Shown here: positions 1-7,897 of the stretch, one piece after another | Layout: the number at the start of each line of letters is the position of its first letter | Position numbering within the stretch: the stretch's first letter is position 1 | Assembly: GCA_035701265.1 (NCBI GenBank) | Contig: DASSNU010000019.1 | Location: 1 to 64,000 of the forward strand | Source: DASSNU01 sp035701265 | GTDB lineage: Bacteria; Gemmatimonadota; Gemmatimonadetes; Gemmatimonadales; Gemmatimonadaceae | DNA: 64,000 nucleotides | Reading direction: 5' to 3' | Translations under genes and position numbers: made by a program | Notes under the pieces: model-generated | Databases searched by the model: none | Told to the model about the DNA's origin: nothing | The model's input: only the letters and a program-made list of their open reading frames with translations

Positions 1-74
1 TCGCCCGCCTCAATGAGGCGCAACGCCTGCTGGCGGAACTCCTCGCTATACGCCTTCGGTCCTCGTTTCTTCAC
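1..74 (-). CDS. IS3-family transposase OrfA, N-terminal fragment (cut by window edge)
   Basis: Only the first 24 or so codons are visible: a GTG start at 74, preceded at good spacing by AGGAGG (81-86), then a basic start and the sequence YSEEFRQQALRLIEAG. This is the typical opening of the OrfA helix-turn-helix protein, which recognises IS3-family ends. The rest of the gene and the integrase-type OrfB would lie outside the window to the left. Identification rests on the short motif and on the similarity of the leader to the complete element near 37.2 kb. Confidence 0.75.
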   Translation of the reverse strand, partial: MKKRGPKAYSEEFRQQALRLIEAG

Positions 75-140
75 TGAACACCTCCTGCCTCGAATTTCGA
101 TCGAGGCGCTGGAGGTGTCTACTAAACCGGGGGAACTTCA
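1..140 (-). mobile_element. Edge of an IS3-family insertion sequence
   Basis: Read on the minus strand, the element begins with TGAAGTTCCCCCGGTTTAGT at 140 and runs off the window at 1. The segment CCCGGTTTxGTxGACACCTC also occurs at the left end of the complete IS3-family element at 37,202, so the two belong to the same subgroup. A short inverted repeat (GCCTCGA/TCGAGGC) lies just before the AGGAGG ribosome site of its first ORF, as in the 37-kb copy. The outer boundary at 140 is inferred from the TG start typical of this family. Confidence 0.75.
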
Positions 141-184
141 GTACGGCCAGCGCGGCCGGATGAGATCCCAGGGGGCGGAACTCC

Positions 185-475
185 GTGAGCATCTTAGCTG
201 AACTTCAATCGTGGTATGCCAAGCAGTGCGACGGCAAATGGGAGCACCAGCACGGAGTCAAGATTGATACTCTTGACAATCCCGGATGGAGCGTCTCGAT
301 CGACTTGCAAGGGACTGCGCTCGAATCAAAGCCTTTGCAGGCCGGAGACAGAACAGGCGATGACCAAAGTTGGTACCTGTGCCGTATTGAGAACGGTGCC
401 TTTCGAGGCTGGGGAGGCCCAAGTAACCTGGAGGACCTCCTCAGAACGTTCCTGGATTTTGCGCAATCGGTGTGA
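185..475 (+). CDS. Imm53-family immunity protein, orphan
   Basis: A 96-residue protein that matches the pattern of the Imm53 family (immunity proteins of polymorphic toxin systems) along its whole length: LQSWYAKQCDGKWEHQHG near residues 8-25, TLDNPGWSVSIDL near 28-40, then WYLCRIENGAF and GGPSNLEDLLRTFLDFA at the C-terminus. Family members are thought to neutralise the nuclease or other toxin domain of a secreted toxin and act in the cytoplasm. The start is a GTG at 185 with a weak GGCGGA upstream. No toxin, Rhs or secretion gene is seen nearby. The gene sits alone between two IS3-family elements, so it is either an orphan that protects against neighbours' toxins or the leftover of a cassette. 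The family call is from memory of its conserved blocks; the partner toxin is unknown. Confidence 0.85.
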   Translation: MSILAELQSWYAKQCDGKWEHQHGVKIDTLDNPGWSVSIDLQGTALESKPLQAGDRTGDDQSWYLCRIENGAFRGWGGPSNLEDLLRTFLDFAQSV

Positions 476-760
476 ATTTGGATGGTGAATTTGACGCCAG
501 GGGCGGATATGGCGGAATAACAGCCGGTCAAGTGCGAATAAGTGTGTAGATCGCTTCTGGGCGTGAGAATGTCAGGCGGTTTTCTTGATGTTTCGCGGTG
601 GACTGCTGTGCTGGCGTGGCAGGTAGCCCCTCTCTAGGTCCGTTCTTAAGCTGACAGTCGGGTGGGGTGGCGCGGGTCCCTGAAATCGAGTCCAGCGGGG
701 GGCACGTTTTGACGGCGGTCTGAATCGAGGCCAAACTCCCAGGATTGGGACGGAGGCCAG

Positions 761-1036
761 ATGCGGAAGAGCAAAGTCACGCCGGAGCCGATTCTCCAAG
801 CGCTCCGGCAAGCGGAGAGTGGAACGGCCGTCGTTGACATCTGTCGCAAACTCGGGGTGACGGAGACGACGTTCTATCGCTGGAAGAAGCAGTACACCGG
901 GGTAGACGTCAGCGAGCTCAGCGAACTCAGCGAGCTCAAGCAGCTCCGCGACGAGAACCGACGGCTGAAGCAGGTCGTGGCCGATCTGACGCTCGACAAG
1001 ACGATCTTGCGCGAGGCGCTCGGAAACAAATGGTAA
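761..1036 (+). CDS. IS3-family transposase OrfA (helix-turn-helix)
   Basis: A 91-residue OrfA. An N-terminal helix-turn-helix (ICRKLGVTETTFYRWKKQY, near residues 27-46) binds the element's ends. It is followed by a leucine-rich coiled coil (SELSELKQLRDENRRLKQVV) used for multimerisation, and LDKTILREAL, which is typical of OrfA C-termini. Its stop overlaps the ATG of orfB at 1030 in the -1 frame, the usual IS3 arrangement that allows frameshifting or coupled translation. The ORF itself is intact, but the element is dead because orfB carries a stop codon and lacks its end. Confidence 0.9.
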   Translation: MRKSKVTPEPILQALRQAESGTAVVDICRKLGVTETTFYRWKKQYTGVDVSELSELSELKQLRDENRRLKQVVADLTLDKTILREALGNKW

Positions 1037-1720
1037 GCCCATCGCAGCGCCGCGCGGTCGTGGGCTGGGCGCAGGATGCCTACCGCGTGAGTGAGCGGCG
1101 GGCGTGCCGCGCCCTCGTCGTGCATCGGGCGATGATTCGCTAGCAGTCCATCACGCCAGGCGATGCGCCGGTGCGGCGGCGCCTGCACGAGCTGGCGAGA
1201 GCCCGACCGCGCTTCGGCGCGAAGCGGCTGCACGTGCTGTTGCGGCGTGACGGGCGGCACATCAACCACAAGACGGTGCATCGGCTCTACCGCGAGGAAG
1301 GGCTGCAGCTCAAGTCCCGCCGCCGACGGCGCCGTGCCGCGACCGTGCGTCAGCCGCGGGCGGTGGTGACGGAGCCGACTACGCGGTGGGCGATGGACTT
1401 CATGCATGACGTCTTGGCTACGGGGGAGCGCGTGCGGGTGTTCACGCTGGTCGATGTCTACACGCGCGACTGTGTCGCCCTCGAGGTGGCGCGCTCGTTC
1501 AGTGGGACGGATGTCGCGCGGATCCTGAGCGAGGCGGGCGAGCGGTGCCATGGCCTCCCGCCCGTCATCCAATGCGACAACAACGGCACGGAGTTCACCT
1601 CGACAGCCCTGGATCATTGGGCGTACTGGAATCGTGTGCACCTCGACTTCAGTCGCCCAGGCAAACCCGTCGACACCAGCGTCTGCGAAGCGTTCAACGG
1701 CTTGCTCAGCCCCAATTGGA
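1030..1720 (+). pseudogene. IS3-family transposase OrfB, nonsense codon and 3' truncation
   Basis: Read from the ATG at 1030, the frame gives an IS3-family integrase-type transposase but meets an in-frame TAG at 1141-1143, then stays open. The catalytic triad is recognisable: Asp in RWAMDFMHD (about codon 120), Asp in QCDNNGTEFTS (about codon 180) and Glu in VCEAFNG (about codon 221). The protein should continue some 50 residues with the usual WRxDYNxxRPHSALG block, but the sequence switches to the end of another element at about 1721. The TAG probably arose by one substitution in a Tyr codon. It cannot encode a working transposase. Confidence 0.85.
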
Positions 1721-1769
1721 CGAGACAGTTTGGGAAGCGTAGGTTGGCTTTTCAAACGAGGACAGTCCA

Positions 1770-2123
1770 GTGGAAACACATCGGCGGGGGTCGGACGGGC
1801 GGCGGTATTTCAGTCCCGAATTCAAGCGCGAGCAGATCAGCCGGGTCATCCGGCAGGAGGTGACCCTGGCGGAGCTCAGTCGCGAGCTCGATGTCCAGCC
1901 CTCGGTCATCCGGCGTTGGAAGCATCTGGTCGACCGCGGCAGCACGGCCGCGGTGGCCGCGAACGAGGACGTGGTCCCGGCGAGTGAGCTCCGGGCGGCC
2001 CAGCAGCGCATCCGCGAGCTCGAGCGCCTGGTGGGGAAGAAGGCGATGGAGATCGAGATCCTCCAGGCGGCGCGAGACGAAGTCAAAAAAAAGCCGCGTT
2101 GGTACGGCGCGTCCACGCGATGA
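1770..2123 (+). CDS. IS3-family transposase OrfA (IS2-like)
   Basis: A 117-residue OrfA starting at GTG 1770. The N-terminal half is a helix-turn-helix DNA-binding region (YFSPEFKREQISRVI ... LAELSRELDVQPSVIRRWKHLVD) that recognises the element's ends. It is followed by a coiled coil (AAQQRIRELERLVGKKAMEIEILQAA). The A8 run at 2085-2092 near its 3' end lies inside the overlap with orfB, which is in the -1 frame, so an OrfAB fusion by programmed frameshift is likely. Confidence 0.9.
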   Translation: METHRRGSDGRRYFSPEFKREQISRVIRQEVTLAELSRELDVQPSVIRRWKHLVDRGSTAAVAANEDVVPASELRAAQQRIRELERLVGKKAMEIEILQAARDEVKKKPRWYGASTR

Positions 2124-2959
2124 CGGGCCGGAAGGTGGCGACGATCTGCCGGGTGCTGAGGATCGGCCGGGCAACGGTGTACCGCCCGGAGCGGGTGCGG
2201 GGGCCGCGCTACGCGAAAGCCGACGATCGCGTGGTGACCGCGCAGATTCGGGAGATCATCCGGACGCGGGCGACCTACGGCGCCCGGCGCGTGCACGCGC
2301 TGGTGAATCGGGGCTGCGGGACGACGTATAACCTGAAGCGCATCCGGCGGGTGATGGAGCTCGCCGGCTGGACGCTGCCGCGCTATGCGCGGCGGCGGAC
2401 CGGACGGGCGCACACGGGGCAGATCCACCGGGCGGTCGCGAACGAGCGCTGGTGCAGCGACGGGCTGGAGATCGCCTGCTGGAACGGGGAGGTCGTGCAG
2501 CTCGCCTTCGCCCTGGACTGTCATGATCGGGAATGCCTCGCCTGGGTGGCGGTACCACGCGATCTCCGCGCGATCGAGATCCAGCAGCTCATGCAGCAGG
2601 CCGTCGCCTCCCGCTTCGGCGTCGGGCATCGGCCCGAGGTCCCGATTCAGTGGCTGAGTGATAATGGCTCGATCTATACGGCGCTCGATACGCTCTGCAC
2701 GGCCGAGCGGCTGAACCTGGCGCCGATCACGACGCCGGCCGCGAGTCCGCAGTCGAACGGGATGTCGGAGGCGTTCGTGAACACACTCAAGCGGGACTAC
2801 GTGAGTGGAGCGGATCGGAGTTCGGCGGCAGCGATCCTGGACCAGCTACCGGCGTGGATCGCCGATTACAACGCGGTCGCGCCGCACTCGGCACTCGGCT
2901 TCCGGGCGCCGCAACAGTACCGCGCCGAAGTGCTCGACGTCGTTTCAGTAGGTGTCTAA
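2099..2959 (+). CDS. IS3-family transposase OrfB (DDE integrase-type, IS2-like)
   Basis: A 286-residue OrfB with a complete DDE catalytic core: Asp in ERWCSDGLEIAC (near residue 119), Asp in QWLSDNGSIYTA (near 189) and Glu in NGMSEAFVNTLKRDY (near 225). The C-terminus has the PHSALGFRAPQQYR signature. An N-terminal HTH-like segment (RATYGARRVHALVN) is typical of IS2/IS3-group OrfB. It is probably made chiefly as an OrfAB fusion by slippage on the A8 tract. The reading frame has no damage, so this element could still be active. Confidence 0.92.
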   Translation: MVRRVHAMTGRKVATICRVLRIGRATVYRPERVRGPRYAKADDRVVTAQIREIIRTRATYGARRVHALVNRGCGTTYNLKRIRRVMELAGWTLPRYARRRTGRAHTGQIHRAVANERWCSDGLEIACWNGEVVQLAFALDCHDRECLAWVAVPRDLRAIEIQQLMQQAVASRFGVGHRPEVPIQWLSDNGSIYTALDTLCTAERLNLAPITTPAASPQSNGMSEAFVNTLKRDYVSGADRSSAAAILDQLPAWIADYNAVAPHSALGFRAPQQYRAEVLDVVSVGV

Positions 2960-2982
2960 CAGGTCAGGCCCCAACTGTCTCA

Positions 2983-3888
2983 CGAAGCGGGGCGCAGAGC
3001 ACGGGTCAGTGGGTTCCGCGTGATAGCAGCGGTCATGCGGCAGCGGCGACGCTCACGATCCCCGATGACGTGCCCCTGGTCGCGTCAGCAGAGTACTTCC
3101 TGGAAGAGGATCGTGGCGTCCGCTTTATCGCTGGCAATATTCCGCAAGAGATTGTACTCGGCGACAATCTCCCCAAGGACGTGATTGCTGCTGGCGTTCT
3201 GCTGGACTCTCTTGACGCGACGACATCGATAACAGCGTCTCGGTTCATACAGCTTTCGCTTGGCCCAGCGGCGCAAGCATCGTCCGATCAGCGGCTCGCC
3301 TATCCGATCGTGTACGCAGACAGCAGCGATAGCCTCACGAACCCTGCGTTGGACGATGTACGCGCGGTAGCCCGTGCGGGCCTTGAGTTTCTGGAGACCG
3401 AGTTCGGGGTACGTCGCCGAGTGTGGCCGATCGTGCGAGTTGGACGGAGTGGAACACGGCACCCGGGCCTTGAGGCGAATCATACGGACCCGGCCGATCT
3501 TGGCATCGATGCTGATGTCGCGAGCGACCCCACCTGGATGCTTCTTTATCTGGCCAAGTTCTGGTGGGGTGTCGGTTGCAGAGTCCGCGGTGTGAAGGCT
3601 GTTCTGTTATTGGCGAGCTTCGGCGTTGCCGCAGCGATTCGATGGTCGATGGCGCGAGGCGCCGCTGACCCTTCACCTGCTATCGCGGAACGCTGGCGCG
3701 CTCGCTGCCGAAATTCGGACGCAGACTCGCTCATTCAGGCACAGCTGGAGCTCGGCAGGATCATCGCTCACGTGCTAGACAAGCCAGAAGGGCGAAGTGC
3801 GCTCCAGCAGTTTCTGCTACAGTCCTGGGGAACAGTGCTGGATGCCGAGACGCTCCTTGTGGAGGTGGACCGCTGGGCACGTATGTGA
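2983..3888 (+). pseudogene. 5'-truncated ORF of unknown function
   Basis: After the right end of the IS, the plus strand stays open for about 300 codons to the TGA at 3886. The translation looks like a real protein: acidic start (PDDVPLVASAEYFLEEDRG), mixed composition, and a single hydrophobic stretch (GVKAVLLLASFGVAAA) about 205 residues in. The third-position G/C is lower than in the core genes, which suggests foreign origin. No start codon with a ribosome site exists after the IS (first in-frame GTG at 3070), so the 5' end was probably lost when the IS arrived. I do not recognise the family, and the minus-strand ORFs here look like shadows. It may be a relic of the cassette that brought the Imm53 gene, but that is a guess. 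Confidence 0.45.
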
Positions 3889-4272
3889 GCGAATGACCAA
3901 CCTGGACGTCTCCCCTCGCTTGTCATCGTGAGGGTGGGGAATGGCGAGGACTTGGATGCGGGATTCGCATGCATGCTGCGTCCGAATTTCTCCGAAAGTG
4001 CGACGCTGTCCATGGCGATCAGCGAGTTAAGTGTACTTAGCGGAAGATCTCCGGACACTCGGGGCTGGTGGTCGCTGGCTCGAAACGGTACCTACGCGGC
4101 GGCAGCTGAACCGCCCCGGGATTGCCGGAGGCTCCGACACTTGACGCTCACGTCCTTGCGAGAGAGCGATCGCGCGACGCCCGGTCGGAGGCATCTAGCC
4201 ACGCCTGCCGGTAAGCATGTGCGCTGCCTGCCAGGCGATCGCATCCCATGACCTCGTCAGAGATCAGATCCC
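3889..4272. other. Intergenic, no gene recognised
   Basis: Several short ORFs overlap here on both strands but none has a convincing ribosome site, composition or family resemblance. No repeat or hairpin stands out. Base composition is lower in G+C than the core, as in the preceding truncated ORF. Confidence 0.5.
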
Positions 4273-4470
4273 ATGTCGATGAAGGAAATCGCAACGATCC
4301 GATTTGAAGACGCAGATACCGGCGACCCCGGAGTGGCGGTTATCCGCACTGCAGCCCGTGTCGTCGGGCTAGCGCTGTCGCTCGAATCGAACGGAGACAT
4401 CGAAGTCTTTCTCAAGGCGGCAGACTGTGAACGCGTCATTGCTGCCTTGCAGCAGGCGCTCGGGAAGTGA
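4273..4470 (+). CDS. Small hypothetical protein (65 aa)
   Basis: The translation has the alternating pattern of a small alpha/beta domain: a beta-hairpin core (KEIATIRFEDADTG ... GVAVIRTAARVVGLALSLESNGDIEVFL) followed by a helix (ADCERVIAALQQALGK). The codon choice is normal for the window and the reading frame ends cleanly. A second ATG two codons in is an equally good start, and no strong ribosome site decides between them. No function can be assigned; small stand-alone proteins of this shape often occur as unassigned singletons. Confidence 0.55.
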   Translation: MSMKEIATIRFEDADTGDPGVAVIRTAARVVGLALSLESNGDIEVFLKAADCERVIAALQQALGK

Positions 4471-4994
4471 CCTGATACATCTGCTGGCCGAGCGGTTACG
4501 AAGAAGTTATCAAACGCCGGGAATGCAACAGCGTTTGCAAACTGGGCGCGACGACCTGTGGGGCACAGGCTGATCGAACCGCCCAGAGTCCCTCGCTGGA
4601 GGCTCAGTCACGCGAGTGCAACCATGACGGGTCGAGCGGCTGCGGCCATCTGCGCGCCGTGCGGTCACGATCATCCGGGCGTTCCATCGGCGGAACCCAC
4701 CGCGCCGTCACTCGCCGTGCATGAGCCGCGTCACGGTGCAGTGACGGGTGCAATGAACGGCCCAGTGCTCCGGCGCCGATGCCAGCGCCCAGACCTCACT
4801 AGCCGCCGCCTTCGACCGCGGCTCCGTCTCGCTCCACCGCACTCGAGGACTCGGATACCTCCTCGAAGCCCTGGCCGATTCAGGGCGCTCTCCAAGTCCG
4901 CACCAGAGTAGTCCCGCCTCCCCGATGGCTGTACATTGCGCTCGGGCGGACGCCGAATGCGAGACGGCGCGCGCATTGACAGCGGAGGTTCGGG
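4471..4994. other. Intergenic, 524 bp, no gene recognised
   Basis: The overlapping ORF at 4558-4911 reads as a basic, low-complexity product and is not supported. One other frame near 4780-4910 gives RTRGLGYLLEALADSGRSP, faintly like the end of a domain of signalling ATPases, but stops surround it. The last 60 bases probably hold the promoter of the next gene; its ribosome site AGCGGAGG lies just before 4995. Confidence 0.5.
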
Positions 4995-6482
4995 ATGTCG
5001 GAACGTGAGCGGATGGACCCGGAAGCGCGTGACCTGTCGGGGGTTACGCGCCATCAGAACGTGATCGTCGTGTTGCCCCAGGACACGGCGTCCATGCCGG
5101 CGTTTCTCGCGCCGGCGCTGGAGCGGGTGGACCGCGCCGTTCCCGAGACGCAGCTCCTGGTGCTCACCCCCGACCCGGACACCGCCATCGCCGCCGCGCG
5201 CGAGCTCACCACGCTCGACCACGCGCAGGCACTTCTCGCCATGCCGGTCACCACTCCCCGGCGCGCCATCCGCCGGCTGCGCGCGGGCCCCGTGCACGCG
5301 GTGGCGGGCAATCCGGACGCGCTTCTCGAGCTCATCCGCCATTCCGCAGTCAAGCTCGCCGGCGTGCGGGCGCTTGTGATCGCCTGGGCCGACACGCTGC
5401 TCGATCAGGGCTCCGGCGATGCCCTGGCGGCGATCCTCGCCGAGATCCCCAGAGAGGCGGCACGCACGGTCGTCACCTCGCGCGTCTCCCCCGAAGTGGA
5501 GGAGCTGGCCGAGCGCTACGCGCGGCGTGCGCGGCGCGTGGGGGACGTGGCCGCCATGCAGTTGCGTCCGGTCCCCATCCAGTATGTGACGACGTCGGCG
5601 GCTGGACGGACGACCGCGCTGCGTCGCCTGCTGGATGACCTGGACCCGGACTCCGCCGCGGTGTACGCGCGCACGGACGCGTCGGCGCAGGCGGTCGGTG
5701 AGTTGATCCGCGACCTGGGCTTCGCGCATGCGTCGGGCACGCTTTCCGTCACGCGTGGCGAGCCGGTGCCGGACGCGAAGTTGCTGGTCCTCTACGAGCT
5801 CCCCACCGCGCGCGCCGAGCTGCAGCAACTGGTGGCCGGCCGTGGGGTGAACGTGGTGGCGCTCGTTCGCCCCGCGCAGCTCGAGGCGCTCCGGTCGCTG
5901 GCCGCCGGGGGGGCGGTGACACCGCTGGTGCTGTCGGGGAGCGGCGCCGCCGCGCGCGCGCGCGAGGAGCGGTTCCGCGCCGAGCTGCGCCAAGCGCTGA
6001 GCGGAGGCGCGCCCGCCCGCGAGCTCCTGACGCTGGAGCCGTTGCTGGACGACTTCGACGGCATCGAGCTCGCCGCCGCACTGCTTCGCCTGCTCGAGGA
6101 CGAACGGCGCGTACGGACGGCGGCGCCCGAGCAGCCCGGAGCGCAGCCGCGCGGCACGGCGTGGACGCGCCTCTTCATCAATGCCGGCGCGCGCGACGGC
6201 GTGAGCGCGCGCGACATCGTCGGCGCCGTGCTGGGGGAGACCGGACTGGCGCGCGACCGGTTGGGGCGCGTGGACGTGCGCGAGAGCCACTCCACGCTGG
6301 AGGTCGCTGCCCCGGACGCCGAGCGGATCGTGCGCACCATGACCGGCGTCTCGGTCCGCGGGCGGCGGCTCGTGGTACGGGTGGACTCGGACGACCGTCC
6401 GGCCCGCCCAAGCCGGCCGCGCGCGGAGTCTGCCCGCCGTGGCCCCCCCACGGAAAGGGGGGCCCCGCCGCGCAAGCGTTGA
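4995..6482 (+). CDS. Degenerate DEAD-box-like protein with C-terminal DbpA-type RNA-binding domain
   Basis: A 495-residue protein laid out like DbpA: two RecA-like domains (about 15-190 and 195-370) and a DbpA RNA-binding domain (about 388-465, WTRLFINAGARDGVSARDIVG ... GRRLVVRVD), then a basic Pro/Arg-rich tail. The helicase motifs are missing. There is no Walker A lysine loop near residue 25. The DEAD position reads WADTLL (about 130). The motif-III SAT position reads TSR within VVTSRVSPEVEELAERYARRA, which otherwise follows the usual pattern after motif III. Domain 2 keeps the general pattern (VPIQYVTTSAAGRTTALRRLL) without clear motif V/VI. DbpA-type domains bind 23S rRNA hairpins, so this may be a non-ATPase assembly factor or RNA chaperone in ribosome biogenesis. 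The fold call is from pattern, the role is inference. AGCGGAGG precedes the ATG. Confidence 0.7.
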   Translation: MSERERMDPEARDLSGVTRHQNVIVVLPQDTASMPAFLAPALERVDRAVPETQLLVLTPDPDTAIAAARELTTLDHAQALLAMPVTTPRRAIRRLRAGPVHAVAGNPDALLELIRHSAVKLAGVRALVIAWADTLLDQGSGDALAAILAEIPREAARTVVTSRVSPEVEELAERYARRARRVGDVAAMQLRPVPIQYVTTSAAGRTTALRRLLDDLDPDSAAVYARTDASAQAVGELIRDLGFAHASGTLSVTRGEPVPDAKLLVLYELPTARAELQQLVAGRGVNVVALVRPAQLEALRSLAAGGAVTPLVLSGSGAAARAREERFRAELRQALSGGAPARELLTLEPLLDDFDGIELAAALLRLLEDERRVRTAAPEQPGAQPRGTAWTRLFINAGARDGVSARDIVGAVLGETGLARDRLGRVDVRESHSTLEVAAPDAERIVRTMTGVSVRGRRLVVRVDSDDRPARPSRPRAESARRGPPTERGAPPRKR

Positions 6483-6675
6483 CGCCGTCGGGGGACCATC
6501 CTACCTTGGCGACCGTGAAGAAAATCAAAGATTGGCCGTGGGCAGAAGCGCGCACTATTCGCCTTCTCTTCGGCCAGTCGTGGGCGGCCAGCCGGCACTC
6601 TGGCGGCATGCCCCCTGCTCGCGGTTCGCGTCGGCCAGTCGGCGCCGTAAGGCGCTCCACATAGTCTGAACTCCA

Positions 6676-7305
6676 ATGCTCTCCGTCGCTCTCACAGGGA
6701 ACATCGCCAGCGGCAAGTCCACCGTCGCCCGCATCTTCCGGGAACAGGGGGCCACGATCATCGATGCCGACGTGCTCGCGCGCACGGCGGTGGCGCCCGG
6801 ATCCCCTGCCCTGGACGCGATCGCCGGCCGGTGGGGGAGCGAGATGCTCGCCCCCGACGGCTCGCTCGACCGCGACGCGCTCCGGCAGCGCGTCTTCGAG
6901 CACCCGGACGAGCTGGAGGCGCTGAACGGCATCGTCCACCCGGAAGTGCTCCGTCTCCGCGACGTGGAGATGCAGAGCGCGGAGCAGCGCGGCGACCGGA
7001 TCGTGGTGAGCGACATCCCGCTCCTCTTCGAGCGCCGGCTGGTGGATCAGTTCGACGTGGTGGTCCTCGTCGACGCGCCACGCCCGGTGCGGTTGGAGCG
7101 GCTGGTGCGCGACCGGAGGCTGAGCGAGACCGAGGCGATGAACATGATCGCCGCGCAGATGCCCGCCGAGCTCAAACGTGCGCGCGCCGACTATGTGATC
7201 GACAACGACGGCTCGCGCGCCGCGCTGGAAGCGCGCACGCTGGAGGTGTGGGACGCGCTGCTGGAGGAGGCGGACCGGCGCGAGGGGGCGCACGCCATTC
7301 CTTGA
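6676..7305 (+). CDS. coaE: Dephospho-CoA kinase
   Basis: Phosphorylates the 3'-hydroxyl of the ribose in dephospho-CoA, the last step of coenzyme A synthesis, in the cytoplasm. The 209-residue length is standard. The P-loop GNIASGKS is at residues 8-15, DADVLAR near 33-39 is the conserved substrate-binding block, and HPEV and IPLLFE near 96 and 115 are family signatures. The C-terminus (DYVIDNDGS) is also typical. It stands alone behind a gap of about 190 bp, and its stop codon overlaps the -35 box of a promoter for gcvH. CoA supply fits the acyl-CoA-handling PDH genes further along, though they are not in one operon. Confidence 0.96.
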   Translation: MLSVALTGNIASGKSTVARIFREQGATIIDADVLARTAVAPGSPALDAIAGRWGSEMLAPDGSLDRDALRQRVFEHPDELEALNGIVHPEVLRLRDVEMQSAEQRGDRIVVSDIPLLFERRLVDQFDVVVLVDAPRPVRLERLVRDRRLSETEAMNMIAAQMPAELKRARADYVIDNDGSRAALEARTLEVWDALLEEADRREGAHAIP

Positions 7306-7330
7306 CCCGCTTTTCGGCGCGGAGTACACT
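7302..7330 (+). promoter_or_regulatory. Sigma-70-type promoter for gcvH
   Basis: TTGACC at 7302-7307 and TACACT at 7325-7330 are separated by exactly 17 bp. Transcription would begin near 7337, giving a leader of about 87 nt before the gcvH GTG at 7424. The -35 box overlaps the coaE stop codon. Sequence match only. Confidence 0.6.
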
Positions 7331-7423
7331 TCGCGCCGAGCGGGGCCGTCCGCCCACGGATCGGTTGCCCGCCGCCCCGGCCGGCGTGTCGTGCGGCCGG
7401 ACTTCCCGCAAGCGGAGCCAGCC

Positions 7424-7813
7424 GTGGCCGACATCCGGAACGACCTGACCTATACACAAGAGCACGAGTACGTGCGCCGCACCGACGATCCCTCCACGGT
7501 GGTCGTCGGCATCACCGACTACGCGCAGGGAGAGCTGGGCGACGTGGTCTATGTGGAGCTCCCCAAGGTGGGCGACCGCTTCGGGCGCATGGACGTCTTC
7601 GGCACCATCGAGGCGGTGAAGGCCGTCTCCGAGCTCTTCTGCCCCGTGTCTGGTGAGATCGTCGCGATCAACGAGCGCCTCGACAAGGAGCCGGGGCTCG
7701 TCAACACCGATCCCTACGGCGACGGCTGGATGGTGCGCATCCGCGTGGAGAAGGCGGATGAGCTGTCGCAGTTGATGAGCGCGGACCAGTACCGCAAGCA
7801 CATCGGCGAGTAG
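7424..7813 (+). CDS. gcvH: Glycine cleavage system H protein
   Basis: The lipoylated shuttle of the glycine cleavage complex: its lipoyl arm carries the aminomethyl group from the P protein (glycine decarboxylase) to T and is reoxidised by L. The protein is 129 residues with the whole H-protein fold. The lipoylation lysine is K66 in FGTIEAVKAVSEL. HEYVRR, GITDYAQGELGDVVYVELP and the C-terminal DGWMVRIRV are conserved blocks. I chose GTG 7424, which has AGCGGAG upstream; the frame extends to 7391 but the extra residues are not conserved. It faces gcvP across a hairpin. No gcvT lies in the window. Likely lipoyl donors are the LipM pathway encoded just beyond gcvP. Confidence 0.96.
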   Translation: MADIRNDLTYTQEHEYVRRTDDPSTVVVGITDYAQGELGDVVYVELPKVGDRFGRMDVFGTIEAVKAVSELFCPVSGEIVAINERLDKEPGLVNTDPYGDGWMVRIRVEKADELSQLMSADQYRKHIGE

Positions 7814-7841
7814 CGCGCCTCACGGCCGCGCACCTGCACCA

Positions 7842-7866
7842 CGGCGCGCGGTTCTTCCGCGCGCCG
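7842..7866. terminator. GC-rich hairpin between convergent gcvH and gcvP
   Basis: A perfect 10-bp stem (CGGCGCGCGG, loop TTCTT, CCGCGCGCCG) sits in the 84-bp gap between two converging genes. It lacks a clear T-run, but placement and symmetry suit a bidirectional terminator. Confidence 0.6.
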
Positions 7867-7897
7867 CACGCCCGCGTCCTCCTCCGCCATTGCGCCG

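Larger units (their letters stand above)
652..1720 (+). mobile_element. Broken IS3-family element (left part only)
   Basis: OrfA and a damaged OrfB of an IS3-family element of the two-ORF type. The left end is placed tentatively at the TGACAGTCGGG at 652. The right end is missing: the orfB reading stops matching the family right after the catalytic Glu block (EAFNG), where the next element begins at about 1721. The right end was not found on the far side of that element either, so a deletion accompanied or followed the second insertion. Confidence 0.7.
1721..2982 (+). mobile_element. IS3-family (IS2-like) insertion sequence, about 1.26 kb
   Basis: Imperfect terminal inverted repeats are visible: CGAGACAGTTTGGG at 1721-1734 against TGAGACAGTTGGGG read inward from 2982. 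They bracket an OrfA/OrfB pair with a slippery A8 run at 2085-2092. The size fits IS3-family elements. No clear target duplication flanks it (GGA on the left, CGA on the right), so either the exact ends are a base or two off or a flanking deletion followed insertion. Its left end abuts the truncated orfB of the previous element. Confidence 0.8.

Noticed and set aside
3085..3483. Minus-strand 132-codon ORF opposite the truncated gene
   Set aside because: Arg/Cys-rich translation without a recognisable fold; the plus-strand reading is longer and more protein-like.
4558..4911. 117-codon plus-strand ORF
   Set aside because: Pro/Arg/His-rich, no ribosome site, no family pattern.
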